NCBI GenBank assembly: GCA_031268095.1
Contig: JAIRXU010000028.1
Coordinates: forward strand, 1-64,000
DNA: 64,000 nt
Reading direction: 5' to 3'
Source of the DNA: Oscillospiraceae bacterium
GTDB taxonomy: Bacteria > Bacillota > Clostridia > Oscillospirales > Acutalibacteraceae
The notes beneath the pieces were generated by a model, which saw nothing but the letters and a program-made list of their open reading frames with translations, was not told where the DNA came from and ran no database searches. This document shows positions 1 to 10,900 of this stretch, piece after piece. The number at the start of each line of letters is the position of its first letter. Positions within the stretch are counted from its first letter, which is position 1. Position numbers and translations under genes: made by a program.

Positions 1-3000
1 ATCTTCAGGCCAGTCGTGACGACCGGGGTCTTGCTCGCGTCGCCTTCCTCGTACCAGTAAGCGAACTCATAGCCTGTCGTGTATACCGGTGCGCCGCCTG
101 TCGTCTCCGGGAAGGTCAGGGCATCATCGTGGTGCATCGTCGAGTCAGAGCTAAGAACATTACCCTTCGCGTCCTTGAACGTCAGCGTAAAGGGAACCTG
201 ACCGAAGGAAGCATAGTAGTTCAGGTCGCTGCCGACGACGGCGGAATTCGCGATCAGCGCCGCGTTGCCCACCACGTTCAGCCAGGCCGTGAAGGTCTCG
301 GTGCCGGTGTTCAGCAGCGAACCGTTCGGTACGGCGTACGCCGCGCCTGCAGCGCTGCCCAGCGTACCGGTGCTCAGCGTGTAGACTGCCGCCGTGTCGC
401 CGAAGGAGGCGTCGGCCTTCTTCACCCAGAAGTCAGCCACAAGGTTCGTCATGCCGACCTCTTCCCAGAACTTGACGTGCCAGTAGGCAGGCGTCTCCGC
501 CTGGGTCTCGGCCTTGACAGCCACGTCACCCAAAACCTTTGTCGTGCCGGGAATAAATTCCATCGTCGGGCCGCTCACATAAACCCACTTGACGAACTTC
601 TCGCGCGGATTCAGCAGGAAGAGGGTATTGGTGTTGTAGTTGCTTACGATGGTAGCCGCCGACGGCGCCGCTGTGTCGTATGTGACATTCGACTGCGTTC
701 CCAGCGCCGTGCCGGTCCCGGTCTTGTCGTAATACGTCACCGTGTACTCCTGCGGAACAAGCTCCGCATAGAAGTTCAGGTTGGCGCCGACCAGATCGGC
801 CGCCGCGATCAGCGCGCTGTCGTCCTCCACATTCAGCCATGCGTTGAACTTCACGGCAATCGTGGTCAGCGAGGTGCCGCTCGGCACAGAATACGCCGCT
901 CCTGTAGCGCTGCCCAGCGTACCGGTGCTCAGCGCGAAGTTCGCGCTCTCGCCATAATCCGGATCCCGGATCACAACCCAGTAATCGTACCTCGGCGAAC
1001 CGGTCATGGCCCTGTTGTCCCAGAACTTGACGTGATAGTACTGATACGTGCGGGAGGCATAGATCACTACAATGTTATCAAGGATCTTGCCGGTGATGTC
1101 CGTCAGCGCGGGGGTCGTCAGTTCCGTGCCGTTGTAGCTCCACTTGCCGGTCGTCGTGGACGCGGCAGGCATCGTTACGCCGCCCGTTACAGTCGTGCCG
1201 CTGATCTCGTCGCCCCAAAGGATCGTGCGGGTCGCAAGGACGTTCCCGCCGTTGTCGTCGTTATCCTGGAGCGTAATCGTCAGATACGGCAGGAAGCAGT
1301 ACGTCAGGGCGCTGTTCGGCATCTCCTCCGGATAATCGGCCGGGAGGTTGACCTTCGTGTAGACATACGGGTCGCCGGTCGTGCCTTCGCCGGTCCGGGT
1401 CGCCCATACACCGTCCGCCGCGGACTTGCTGGGAACGGCATACGTCGGAGCCGTCAGATCCGTGCCGTGCACCACAGAGGCATAGGTTGCAATCGCGTTG
1501 CCGGTCTTCGCGTCGATGAACTTGATGTCGTGCGCTGGCGCGGGGATGAAGTACAGCGTCAGGTCCTCGTTGGGCATGGTCTCGTTGCTGTAATCAAACA
1601 CCGTGTAGACGTACGGGTCGCCGGTCGTGCCGGCGCCGGTCCGGGTGTTCCAGGTGCCGCCCAGCGGGTAACGGGCATTCGCCGCGTAGCCGCCGTTGAC
1701 CGTCTCGGTCATCGCGGGCGCCGGGTAATCCGAAAGAGCATCGCCCCAAGGCACATTAGTCGTCGTATCAATCGGGCTGTTGTCGGTCGTGTAGATGAAA
1801 GTGATGTCGCCCTGCCTCCAAGAATACTCATTCTTCAGCTTCAGGTCGGGGAATTCCGCGCCGCGGTAGCTCGCGTTTGTTCCGTAGGAAAGCAAGCTAT
1901 TAGACATAATGTTGAATTCGTCTTCGGAGATCCGCATCATCATCGTCTTGGATGCGTCCACCGCCCCTTGCTCGGAGGAATGCAGGAAGTAGGGATCCAG
2001 CAAAACGTCGGACGGCAGGATGTCGTTGATCGTGTGGCCACCGACGATCTCATAGGTCGCGGAAGCGAACTGCTGCCAATCGGACGGAACCAGCGGCTTG
2101 TAGCTGTAATCCAGAACAATGCCGTCTTGATCCCAAGGCGCGAAAGCGATTTGCGCGTGGTTCAGGGCGTAATAATCATGGAAATCAATCTCGGCCTGGT
2201 TCGCGGTGCGGGAGGGAGAAGGCACGTTCGTCACCGCATCGGTCATGCGGTAGTTGTTGCCTGTTCCGACCGGTACGCCCGCCAGAAGATCGCCCTCATA
2301 GGACCCCGTCACCAGCACGCTGCTTGTGCTGGTTGCGCGCCCGGCCCACTGTTGATCGGAAACAGCTGCTTTGGCCACTGCTTTCGAGGTCTCATAGTTG
2401 TATATCCGCTGCGCGGTCCCGTTGCCTTGGTAGGCCTCGCCCACACCGTTGGCGGCTTTCGCATTCCACTTGTAGATGGGATCCGTCAGGTCAATGGGGC
2501 TGGTGTTCAGCGGCGTTGGCGGCGGCAGAATCATGGTGTTGTTCGTAGCGGTGGCGACGGTGGCGTAGACCATACCATAAGCGGCGATCGGATAATCCGT
2601 CGGGTCATTATGGGTCAGCGTAGTCGTCAGTTCCAGGTAATCCGCCGGGAACCAGCTCTCTTCATTCTCGTCGTAGCCGGTATAGAACGGTACGAAGCTA
2701 TAAACACTGGTCGTTGACATGTACTCCACCGGCACCAGCTTCAGCTTCGTGCGGTTGGTGACCCATGTCGCGTCAAACTGGGAAACCGCGAAATCGGCCT
2801 TGCCGTACACATCCACCCGGATGCCGGGCACCGTGTCGGTCGGGTCGGTGGTGCGCTCGTCGGGAATGTCGATCGCCGTCGCGACCAGCTTATACCATGC
2901 ATGGGACCCCTGCTTCTCGCTGTAGAACGGATAGTGCTGCACCACCGATCGGCCTCCGGTTCCGAATCCGGTCGGCTTCGTGATCTCATCCGTATACCCC

Positions 3001-6000
3001 TGATACAGGAAGGGGTTAAATTGGCCCGTCCTTCCGGAAACGCCGATGCCGACGTCCGAGGAATTATAGGCGATCCACCCATTATCCACCGGGTTGTTCG
3101 GCGGATTAGCGGAGGGCCTGCGCACGTAGTCGTAGCGCTCCAGAGACACCAGCATCTTCAGGTCTTCCAGCATCCGGTCAACCTTGAATTGCTCGGCCGC
3201 CACGAAGTCCTGATAGTACCCGAGATCCATCTTCAGCGTCAGGCCAGCGTCATAGGCAAACTTTGCCATCATCCGCGAGTTAGTAAACGGATCGGCATTC
3301 GCCAGACCGCCCATAACATACTGCACCGTTGCGCCGTCGAATTCGTAACCGGCGGGCAGCGAAGCATCCGACTCGCCGCCTACCCCGGTGTAATCGTGGA
3401 GCATCTCCAGGAATTCCGGTGTGAGATACTTATTGAGCAGCGGCTCTTCGTCAATCAGATCCCAGATGGTCTTATGGTCGCCGAGATCCACCGCATCGTA
3501 CGCCTCTTCCCCGAGGAACGCCTTGAGCATGTGGTAGTCCGCCAGCGCGGCGGTGCTCACCTTGCCGTACACCTTAACCGTCTTGTCGGTGCCGGGGCCC
3601 TGGGCCGGGATCGTGATGGCTGCGTTTTGCGCCTCGTTCCCGTACCACTGGAAGAACGTTTGCTCACCGTACGTGCCCTGCGCCGCAATCCAGTCATTCA
3701 CCTTGGCTTTCGCCAGGTCGGTCTGGTCAATCGGCTGGCCGTAATACACCGTAATGGTCTTGTAGACCGTCCATTCCGTGGTGTTGGTGTTGCTCAGGCG
3801 GAATTCATAGGTATCCTGCGCGCGGCCAACATAAATGTTGATCACAGCGCCGGAAGCGATCGCATAGGTGAAGCCTGTAGCGTCTGTGTAAGACCCAGCA
3901 TTGTTGGTGAAGCTGTTGCTCCCGTCCGCGTACGTCGCCGAGACGTCCAACTTCTCCTTGTTCGAGGGGCTGATCCAGCCTGAGATGTCGGTGTCGCTCG
4001 CCTTAACGGCTGCCGAAGCGGCGATCTGGCCTGAGCGGGGAATCACCCTCGTCGGTGTCGAATCGTAGCCCGTGAAGTCGCTCTTCAGCTTGAAGATGTT
4101 CACGGTATAGTTGACATTTCCCGCCGCTTCCGCGACGTCAACCGTAACGTTGCCCTTGCCGACCTTCACAATGCCGCTCTCGGTGAAAGTGTTGGCCCAA
4201 CCGGTGAACGAATACGAGTAACCCGTCGTCGCCTGACCCAGATCCGCCTCAATCAAGGCTACCAGGTCGGTGCCATAAGCATAGGTGCCGGACAGCGTTT
4301 TCGACGTTCCGTTAAAGGTATACGTAACCGTATACTCCGCGAACCTAACGTTGACCACATACTCCTGCTTCTCCGCAGAAGCATTCAGTATCTTGTTGCT
4401 CGGTAGCGTCGTGTCGGAGAGGATCACATCATACTTGCCGACCTCTGTCCATTTCTCGAAGTTCGCGAGGTCTGCGCTAATGTCCTTCGTTGTCTCGTTG
4501 AAGGAGCCCTGATCCTTGTCGCCCGTCGGCGTGCCGTTCAGCTGATACACCACTTCCCAGGAGGTGGAAGCCTTTGTATCCAGGAAAGCGGTCAACTCAA
4601 TAATATAAGGATCGCCTACTATGCCCGTTCCAGATTTTCCTGCCGTGGCCGCGTTGGCAAGCCAAGCCGTATACGCGGTTGTGCCGTCCAGCGTCCAGTA
4701 TTTGAACTCCTTGCTGGAATCCGTTGGCGTCGGCTCTGTTACGGGTTTCGTAACGGTCGCTCCGTACTTCAGCTCGCCGGTATTCGTATCGGAGCCTGTG
4801 GTGCCCGTAGCCTTGAACACATACTGATAGCGCACCCGGTTATACACCGCAACCAGTCCAACCGCACTGCTCCCCAGCTTGCCGCTGGCGACTTCATCGG
4901 CATGGCCCGTCACGCGATAATACACAGTACCGTCCGAATCCGTAAAGGTCGCGGGCGCGTTCGTCGAGGTCAGCTGCACCGTCTTGCCTTGCAGGTCATT
5001 CCCCGAATCCTGGGGTTCATTGGTATACCCACCGGTCAGGTCTTCCAGTTTGTAGCTCAGCGTCCAGCTCCCCGACTCGGCGTCCTTAGACTTAAGGCGA
5101 TATTCTACATTAGCACTCACCGCCACAGCCGTTAGGTTCGCCTGCGTTGTATTGGTTCCATAGTTCGCATCATTCAGCACCCAATACCAAAACCTGCCGT
5201 TGCTGTCGGGATTCGCTGCAATGCCTGCTGCGGTCATTGCGGCAGCAGCAGCACTGACCAAACTCATCGTGCCGCTTCCGCCGTCAACCAGCGTCGTCGG
5301 AGAACCGATGGCCGTACCGGAGACATCCTTGAATGTCGCGTAGAAGTCATTGCTCTGCTCTTCCGCAATGGTGAAGTTATAGATCGCTGTGCCGCTCAAA
5401 TGCTGGCCTTTACCAATTCTAGAATCACCGAGATTATTGGCATTGTAAGGTGGAAGCATGGAAGACCGCATAGATTCCACTGGCATGAAACCGACCTTAT
5501 TGGGCCCATCGTCATAATAAAAAACCGTTGCGCCCGACGACGCGCCATTAGACGAATAGTCACTACGACCTACCTCTGTCTTCGTCTTCTTGAGCCAATC
5601 ATCTGGTGCAGCATTGTAATCCTTGATGGGAACATCCGTCATTGACGCTTCCGGAATACCCAGTTTACCTACAACAGAGCCACTTGAAAGATTAACATCC
5701 TTCACTTTCAAATAACATGAAATGATATCTTCCTTGTTTTCCGGCCAGTAACCTTTGTCATCGCTAGCATTGACGTCATCAATTCTACCATAAACCCACA
5801 AGACAGAGTAATTCTTATACGCCTCAATCGGCATATAGAAATCCCCGCGTTTCGCCTTATCCGGATCTTCCGAGAATACTTCTAGGCTAAGTACGCGACA
5901 TTGTTGCAGCCAACTGCTGGGATAATATCTCCGCAAACTCCGCCACCCAGCATCTGGTGCTACGTCCATACTACTTGTGCTGGTACTGCGCCTGTCAACC

Positions 6001-6482
6001 AACGCCTGCATTGACGGCGGATATGAGCAAGCCCAAGAGAATGCATCCACTAAACCGCCACTCTCAAAGCTGAACAACTCTTGACCATAGGATGCTGCAC
6101 TACCTGCCGGCAAAAAACCATGGCCATCAGTATTCATTGTGTCAGCTTCTACATAACCACCTGTATAAGCCGCCCCGCTGGGGAGCACAGGCTCAAACAC
6201 CGTACTGTCAAAGTAGAGGGCAAGCTGAATGTTCTGGACATAATAATTCGTCTCAACCCACTGTGTTATCTTCAGCACGTCACCAGGATGGAGCTCTGTC
6301 GCCGAAGTTGCCTTCGTTGTACTGCCATTAACATACACGTCAAAACCACGCCATGCTTCCGCATCGCTGTATTGATCCGTCACCGGACTCGCCGCGCTGG
6401 CAGTAGTGATGCCAACCGCAACGACGCTGTATACCAGGCAGACCGCGAGCAGGACACTCAATGCCTTTCTGAGATACTTCAA
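1..6482 (-). CDS. Giant secreted repeat protein, N-terminal part (runs off left edge)
   Basis: An uninterrupted minus-strand frame runs from a TTG codon at 6480-6482 to the left edge (2160 codons visible, no stop). A GGAGG site lies 8 bases before the TTG, and the protein opens with a classic signal peptide (KYLRKALSVLLAVCLVYS, then Ala-Ser-Ala). Residues about 30-190 resemble a cohesin-like beta-sandwich (VQNIQLALYFDSTVFEPV). The visible C-terminal third holds InlB/Listeria-Bacteroides-type beta repeats: two TRTGxGTTGDPYVYT units near residues 1615 and 1695, and two copies of a 185-residue module with HVKFW and LSTGTLGSA. It is probably exported and surface or matrix associated. It is the last visible gene of a run of three secreted proteins, 80 bp after the preceding gene. 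The C-terminus, and any dockerin or anchor, lies outside the window. The family assignment is inferred from motifs; binding partners are unknown. Confidence 0.85.
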   Translation of the reverse strand, partial: MKYLRKALSVLLAVCLVYSVVAVGITTASAASPVTDQYSDAEAWRGFDVYVNGSTTKATSATELHPGDVLKITQWVETNYYVQNIQLALYFDSTVFEPVLPSGAAYTGGYVEADTMNTDGHGFLPAGSAASYGQELFSFESGGLVDAFSWACSYPPSMQALVDRRSTSTSSMDVAPDAGWRSLRRYYPSSWLQQCRVLSLEVFSEDPDKAKRGDFYMPIEAYKNYSVLWVYGRIDDVNASDDKGYWPENKEDIISCYLKVKDVNLSSGSVVGKLGIPEASMTDVPIKDYNAAPDDWLKKTKTEVGRSDYSSNGASSGATVFYYDDGPNKVGFMPVESMRSSMLPPYNANNLGDSRIGKGQHLSGTAIYNFTIAEEQSNDFYATFKDVSGTAIGSPTTLVDGGSGTMSLVSAAAAAMTAAGIAANPDSNGRFWYWVLNDANYGTNTTQANLTAVAVSANVEYRLKSKDAESGSWTLSYKLEDLTGGYTNEPQDSGNDLQGKTVQLTSTNAPATFTDSDGTVYYRVTGHADEVASGKLGSSAVGLVAVYNRVRYQYVFKATGTTGSDTNTGELKYGATVTKPVTEPTPTDSSKEFKYWTLDGTTAYTAWLANAATAGKSGTGIVGDPYIIELTAFLDTKASTSWEVVYQLNGTPTGDKDQGSFNETTKDISADLANFEKWTEVGKYDVILSDTTLPSNKILNASAEKQEYVVNVRFAEYTVTYTFNGTSKTLSGTYAYGTDLVALIEADLGQATTGYSYSFTGWANTFTESGIVKVGKGNVTVDVAEAAGNVNYTVNIFKLKSDFTGYDSTPTRVIPRSGQIAASAAVKASDTDISGWISPSNKEKLDVSATYADGSNSFTNNAGSYTDATGFTYAIASGAVINIYVGRAQDTYEFRLSNTNTTEWTVYKTITVYYGQPIDQTDLAKAKVNDWIAAQGTYGEQTFFQWYGNEAQNAAITIPAQGPGTDKTVKVYGKVSTAALADYHMLKAFLGEEAYDAVDLGDHKTIWDLIDEEPLLNKYLTPEFLEMLHDYTGVGGESDASLPAGYEFDGATVQYVMGGLANADPFTNSRMMAKFAYDAGLTLKMDLGYYQDFVAAEQFKVDRMLEDLKMLVSLERYDYVRRPSANPPNNPVDNGWIAYNSSDVGIGVSGRTGQFNPFLYQGYTDEITKPTGFGTGGRSVVQHYPFYSEKQGSHAWYKLVATAIDIPDERTTDPTDTVPGIRVDVYGKADFAVSQFDATWVTNRTKLKLVPVEYMSTTSVYSFVPFYTGYDENEESWFPADYLELTTTLTHNDPTDYPIAAYGMVYATVATATNNTMILPPPTPLNTSPIDLTDPIYKWNAKAANGVGEAYQGNGTAQRIYNYETSKAVAKAAVSDQQWAGRATSTSSVLVTGSYEGDLLAGVPVGTGNNYRMTDAVTNVPSPSRTANQAEIDFHDYYALNHAQIAFAPWDQDGIVLDYSYKPLVPSDWQQFASATYEIVGGHTINDILPSDVLLDPYFLHSSEQGAVDASKTMMMRISEDEFNIMSNSLLSYGTNASYRGAEFPDLKLKNEYSWRQGDITFIYTTDNSPIDTTTNVPWGDALSDYPAPAMTETVNGGYAANARYPLGGTWNTRTGAGTTGDPYVYTVFDYSNETMPNEDLTLYFIPAPAHDIKFIDAKTGNAIATYASVVHGTDLTAPTYAVPSKSAADGVWATRTGEGTTGDPYVYTKVNLPADYPEEMPNSALTYCFLPYLTITLQDNDDNGGNVLATRTILWGDEISGTTVTGGVTMPAASTTTGKWSYNGTELTTPALTDITGKILDNIVVIYASRTYQYYHVKFWDNRAMTGSPRYDYWVVIRDPDYGESANFALSTGTLGSATGAAYSVPSGTSLTTIAVKFNAWLNVEDDSALIAAADLVGANLNFYAELVPQEYTVTYYDKTGTGTALGTQSNVTYDTAAPSAATIVSNYNTNTLFLLNPREKFVKWVYVSGPTMEFIPGTTKVLGDVAVKAETQAETPAYWHVKFWEEVGMTNLVADFWVKKADASFGDTAAVYTLSTGTLGSAAGAAYAVPNGSLLNTGTETFTAWLNVVGNAALIANSAVVGSDLNYYASFGQVPFTLTFKDAKGNVLSSDSTMHHDDALTFPETTGGAPVYTTGYEFAYWYEEGDASKTPVVTTGLK
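351..934. repeat. 185-residue module repeat inside the giant protein gene
   Basis: A 29-bp stretch is identical at 351-379 and 906-934 (period 555 bp, 185 codons). The surrounding translations align along their length: HVKFW, then LSTGTLGSA, GAAY, AWLNV and a closing Y-A/S segment. This marks tandem copies of one extracellular module. Further copies may continue beyond the left edge. Confidence 0.75.
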
Positions 6483-6562
6483 GACTGTTTCCTCCTTCAA
6501 AAATGATCCGAAGATCGTATCATACACTGCTTTCGCAGGGTATCACGGAAAAGGATAATGGG

Positions 6563-7891
6563 TCACGCCCTGGTCTGCACGATATCTGTCAGACCAACTG
6601 CGGCCGCATACACTGCCGCCAAATCAGCCGCGTTCACCGCTCCGCTGGTGCCAGTGGAAGACGCCTTTGCTGCAAAATGATAGGCAGACTCCCGCAGGGA
6701 CGCGCCTGCGTTGAACTTCGCGGCTCGCTGCTCGGCCAGCATCATCCGCAGTTCCTGATAGTCGTCGAGGTTGATGACGAAATTCCCGTCTACGTCGCCA
6801 AACACAACAAACTTATACTTGCCGTGTGCTTTTACTTTCCCGGAATCATAAAGCTCCAGGATAGTTTCTGTACCATATTCGCCCTTATTCTCTGCCTTGC
6901 TTTGATTGGTGATCTTCAGTTTGCCGTCATTGGTCGCGGCAATGTACTGCTGAATCGCGGCCGCATACGCAAACTCATCCACCGTCTGGCCGTTTTTGAG
7001 CGCCTCTTCCTGCGGATCCACCCAGCGAACCGGCGAGCCCGGCTGGGTCAAAATCTGCGGGAAACCATAAATATACCCAAACTCGCGGTCCTCTGACGGC
7101 GGCTCAACCGTCAGCCCGCTATTCGCTCCTGGCGTCAACTGGGGCGGATGGCTTCGCGGCGTCACCGAAATTTTGGCATCCGTAAGCACTAGGTTCGTCG
7201 CATAGCTTGCCAGCGTCGGGCTCGTCATCGCACCAAAACTCCAGGTGGACGGCGTCACGCCACCGCCATAATTGTTCGTCTGCTGCACATACGTGTTGTA
7301 ATAGAGCATCTCCTGTCCGGGCGCGTTGAACATTTTATTCAACGCGATTTCGCCGCCAGTCAGCGGTGCGGTATCTTTCACCCGGAATGTCACCTGAAAA
7401 ACAGTTCTATAAGTAGTCGTTGCCATCGAGTCAAAGGCTCCCAGCGTACCGCCGTCAAAAACCGCTTCCCAGTTGATCAGGATCATACCCGTTGTAGGGC
7501 GCTTCACTGCATCAACGTCTGCCGGATACATCTCATATTTGCCCGTCAAATCAGAAGCAACCAAATCCCCCGTAGCCGCTTCGTTGCAGCCGACGACGCT
7601 GGTCACCCGTTTCTGTTCGCCCACCATTTCAACAGTGGCCGGCTCAAACCGATCCGTATCATAAAACAGCGGGACCCGAATCATAGGCAAATAAATATGC
7701 GTGGTGGGACTGGTCCGCGTCATGTATAGCTCCACAAACACGTCAAATGTCGTTCCAATTTCCGGTGTCGGGTCACTGGACCCGAGCCGAAAACGCATAA
7801 CTTCACCTGTCGCGAAGCTGAACAGCGACCCCGTCGCCGTGAGCAACAACACCGCAAGACACATACAAACAAATCGCTTGCATTTTTTCAT
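6563..7891 (-). CDS. Secreted protein with cohesin-like N-terminus and dockerin-like C-terminus
   Basis: 442 aa. The start is the ATG at 7889-7891, seven bases after GGGAGG; a longer frame begins further upstream but has no suitable site. A signal peptide (MKKCKRFVCMCLAVLLL) ends near residue 27. Residues about 30-215 read as a cohesin-like beta domain (FDVFVELY, VPLFYDTDRFEP, VFQVTFRVKD). Near residue 360 comes GDVDGNFVINLDDYQELR, a type I dockerin-like calcium loop and helix. A second, weaker half (AVNAADLAAVYAAAVG) ends the protein. It lies between two other secreted proteins in the same direction (97 and 80 bp gaps), so cotranscription is likely. Cohesin-dockerin pairing would make it an adaptor, but this is inference; the domain could also be a generic adhesin fold. 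Codon use looks like its neighbours. Confidence 0.85.
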   Translation of the reverse strand: MKKCKRFVCMCLAVLLLTATGSLFSFATGEVMRFRLGSSDPTPEIGTTFDVFVELYMTRTSPTTHIYLPMIRVPLFYDTDRFEPATVEMVGEQKRVTSVVGCNEAATGDLVASDLTGKYEMYPADVDAVKRPTTGMILINWEAVFDGGTLGAFDSMATTTYRTVFQVTFRVKDTAPLTGGEIALNKMFNAPGQEMLYYNTYVQQTNNYGGGVTPSTWSFGAMTSPTLASYATNLVLTDAKISVTPRSHPPQLTPGANSGLTVEPPSEDREFGYIYGFPQILTQPGSPVRWVDPQEEALKNGQTVDEFAYAAAIQQYIAATNDGKLKITNQSKAENKGEYGTETILELYDSGKVKAHGKYKFVVFGDVDGNFVINLDDYQELRMMLAEQRAAKFNAGASLRESAYHFAAKASSTGTSGAVNAADLAAVYAAAVGLTDIVQTRA

Positions 7892-7988
7892 ACAATAACC
7901 TCCCAAGAAAAAACATGGGCACTCGGTCAAGGGGATCAGCCGAGGGAAGCTTTTGGAGGCCTCCCCCGCGCTGAAAGGAAAGAGAAAA

Positions 7989-10900
7989 TCAATAGTTCGG
8001 ATTCGCTACGCTATTTCGAGCAAGCGTCCCCGAGAAGGGATAGCTCTGAATGCAACGTTTACCTGTAAAAGACTTAAAGAATGTCGCATCCATGGCATTG
8101 ATTGATCCGCAGGTCGCAATATCCATTGCTAGATTCATGGGAGAATTTGTCGGTTCTGTAGAACCAGCCTTACCCGATGCCCGCAAGGAAACCAATGTAT
8201 AGTCGTTAGTTCCCAGCGCTTGCCCGTTTCCATCTGGATCGCCAAAGTATACGACCTTGAGTTTAAACGCAATCTCACCATCAACGTCATAAACAATCAC
8301 GGTAGTACCGGTTCCTTCGGTGTTACCAGACTTGTTTGCCACAATCTCTGCTGTGCCGCCCAACACTTTGTATGGCAGCGCAAAGCCGTCACCCTCGAAC
8401 TCCTCTAGATTCGGCATTGTGATGTCTAATCCATAAAGATATCCTTCAAAAATCGGATTCTTCGTATCACTGCCGTCCACATAGAGGTACAGTTCTACAC
8501 CATCCAGCAACTGCTTGGTCGTCTGGTACTCAGCGAACTCTGGCTCAAACAGGTATTCGGCCATGCTGTCAAATTCGCTCAAGTCCACTTTGATCTGCGA
8601 AGGATTGCCAAACTCATCGAAGACAAACCCACCTGCCTGTGGCACGACCGTCACCAGCCGCTTGCGCGCCAAGTGCAGGCTTGCCGTCTGCGCAAGAATC
8701 GCGTTGTTGCTGTCCGCGCTCTTCGCGCTGTACATAGCGCTGGCAGCCGCCAATTCATCTGCAAAGACAGAAGCGAAGATGGGGTTGAACACCAACAGGT
8801 CGCTGTAGTCCGCCGCACTGCTGGCTGCCAACTCTGTTTCCAGCGAACTCCAGTCAAGCGCCGTTTGCGTATAAGCGACGACATGCTTGAGCGCCTTGAT
8901 CAGCTCGTCGTGCGCCCGATCCAGCCGGGACTGCGGGACACGCAGAATCTGCTCATGCTCCAGATCGAACATTTCGTCCGCGCCATATTCCATGTGTGTC
9001 GGATTCATGCTGACATCCGGTAGTATTCCCAGGTTGGCATAAACATCAATATCTTCCCAATAGTTCTGCTCAAGGAAAGTTTTCAAACTGGTGGCATTGC
9101 GGTATGCCTGCGCCAGCGCCCGGACCGAGTCGCCGTCCAGCCCAAAGTACGATGCCTCATTGGGATTCGCCTCAACCGCCGCCGTCAATTGTGCCGGCGT
9201 TTTGTTTTCGCCGCCGTAAGCAAAGGTATCGGCCAGCGTGATCGCGTCGAACATTCCGCCCTGGAAGGCCGCCGTCGGCAACATATTCAGCATGGCTACA
9301 TAGTCGCCAAGCTGCGGTTGCAGGTCGCGGTAATCGCAGTCGATCTTCAACCGGTGCAGCGCATATTTCACCTCAGCGAAACTGGGCGGCAGTTTGGACG
9401 GATCTTCCGACTGCGCAATCAAGCCTTCTGCATACCCAAGGGCGCTCATGGCGCGCTGATAGCTCTGATAGGTAAAGTCCGCGGCGCCAAAATAGGTGTA
9501 ATTCGGATCGTCGTAAGGAACGCTTGTGTCTCCCTTGATCCTCTCCACCATGCCCTTCAGGTCGTTGATGGCGGTTTCCGCAAAGAAATCCAGCCGCTCA
9601 GAATAAGCGCGGAGGTTTTCCTTGGCTTGGCCGTACTGCGTGAAGCTCGTGAACGACTTATCCAGAGGCTTATAGACCAGCCAAGCAGCCATGGCAAACG
9701 CCTGGATATATTCATCGAAGAACGCGCTTCTGTTCTGACCGTTGAATTCGGTAATCGAAATCGCATCTTCTTCGGTCATCAGAGGCGGTATCCAAGTGCG
9801 CTCGTCGTCCTCATCAAACACCTTGTTCGTGAGGTTGTAGTCCACCTTCTGCGGGTCGCGGCTGACCGTTTCGCCAACCAGCCCGGGCAGACCCCAGTCG
9901 TCATACACCTGAATCAGGCCGGTTGCCGGGTTGGCTCCAGTGCCGATCCGCAGGTTTTCCGTCGTGGAAACGGTAGAGGGTTTCGTCCCTTCCGCAAGGA
10001 ATAAGAACCGCGCATCGAAGGAACCTTCACCGATCACGTCAATGACCTTATCCGTCGGCAGGCAGTCAATGTCCTCCCGCAGCTTCAGGGGCTTGAGGGT
10101 GATGCGCCCGCCGTACTGATCCGTTGATACTTCGCAGTTCTCGTAGTCCAGCTCATAATACGCATCAAGGGGACCCAACTGCGGATCGAAGCCGGGCTCC
10201 AAATACGCGGAAGCCGTTGCCGTGTGAACCGCAGTATAGGGGGGATCTGTCGTATCGACGTCGGCCGGACGAACCAGCGTAAATGTCAGCCGGTTCGGCA
10301 AGTCCGCCATGGTCACATTCTGATTGATATAGAACGCACCCAGGACAGACGCGTCTCCGTTGGTGTTGGGCGAAGCGGGCGCTTCCAGGTAGTAAGCGTA
10401 ACCGTTCGCATCCGTCTGCTGATCGATCTTATAAGCGGGACGGTTGGCGTCGTCCGCAAAAATATACTCGCCCGGAACGTTGGGGTCAGGCATAAAGTAC
10501 CTGGCCGGCGCCAGATAGGTATAAATCCGCGTCTGTACGCCGGAAATGACCGGCGCCGTGCTTGTGGTTGATCCCTTGTACACGTCGTACGTTAACACGA
10601 TGCACAGCAGTTTATCGCGCAGCGCGTCGCTCAGCGAATACACCTTGAGGTTGGCGGTCGCGCCCGCGGCAACTTCCACCGTGTTGGTGGCGCTGATGGG
10701 GTTCGCGCTGGCGACCGCTCGGCCGACCCGCGCGCTGCTCAGCGCATAGCTGCCATCTTCCCCGATGGAATATACCTGCGAGTCGCGCAGTTTATAGGTG
10801 TAAAACGTGTCGGCGCTCGTTGATTCATAGGGATACCGTATGGCGCGCGGGATGCCGCCGCTCTCATTTTTGAGGGTGAACGGAATTTCCGTGCTGCTGT

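Noticed and set aside
129..2717. Plus-strand open frame of 862 codons
   Set aside because: It lies antisense to the giant secreted protein, is Arg/His/Val rich with no motif or ribosome site, and follows from the codon bias of the real gene.
2901..3983. Plus-strand open frame of 360 codons
   Set aside because: Antisense shadow of the same giant gene, no ribosome site and no recognisable domain.
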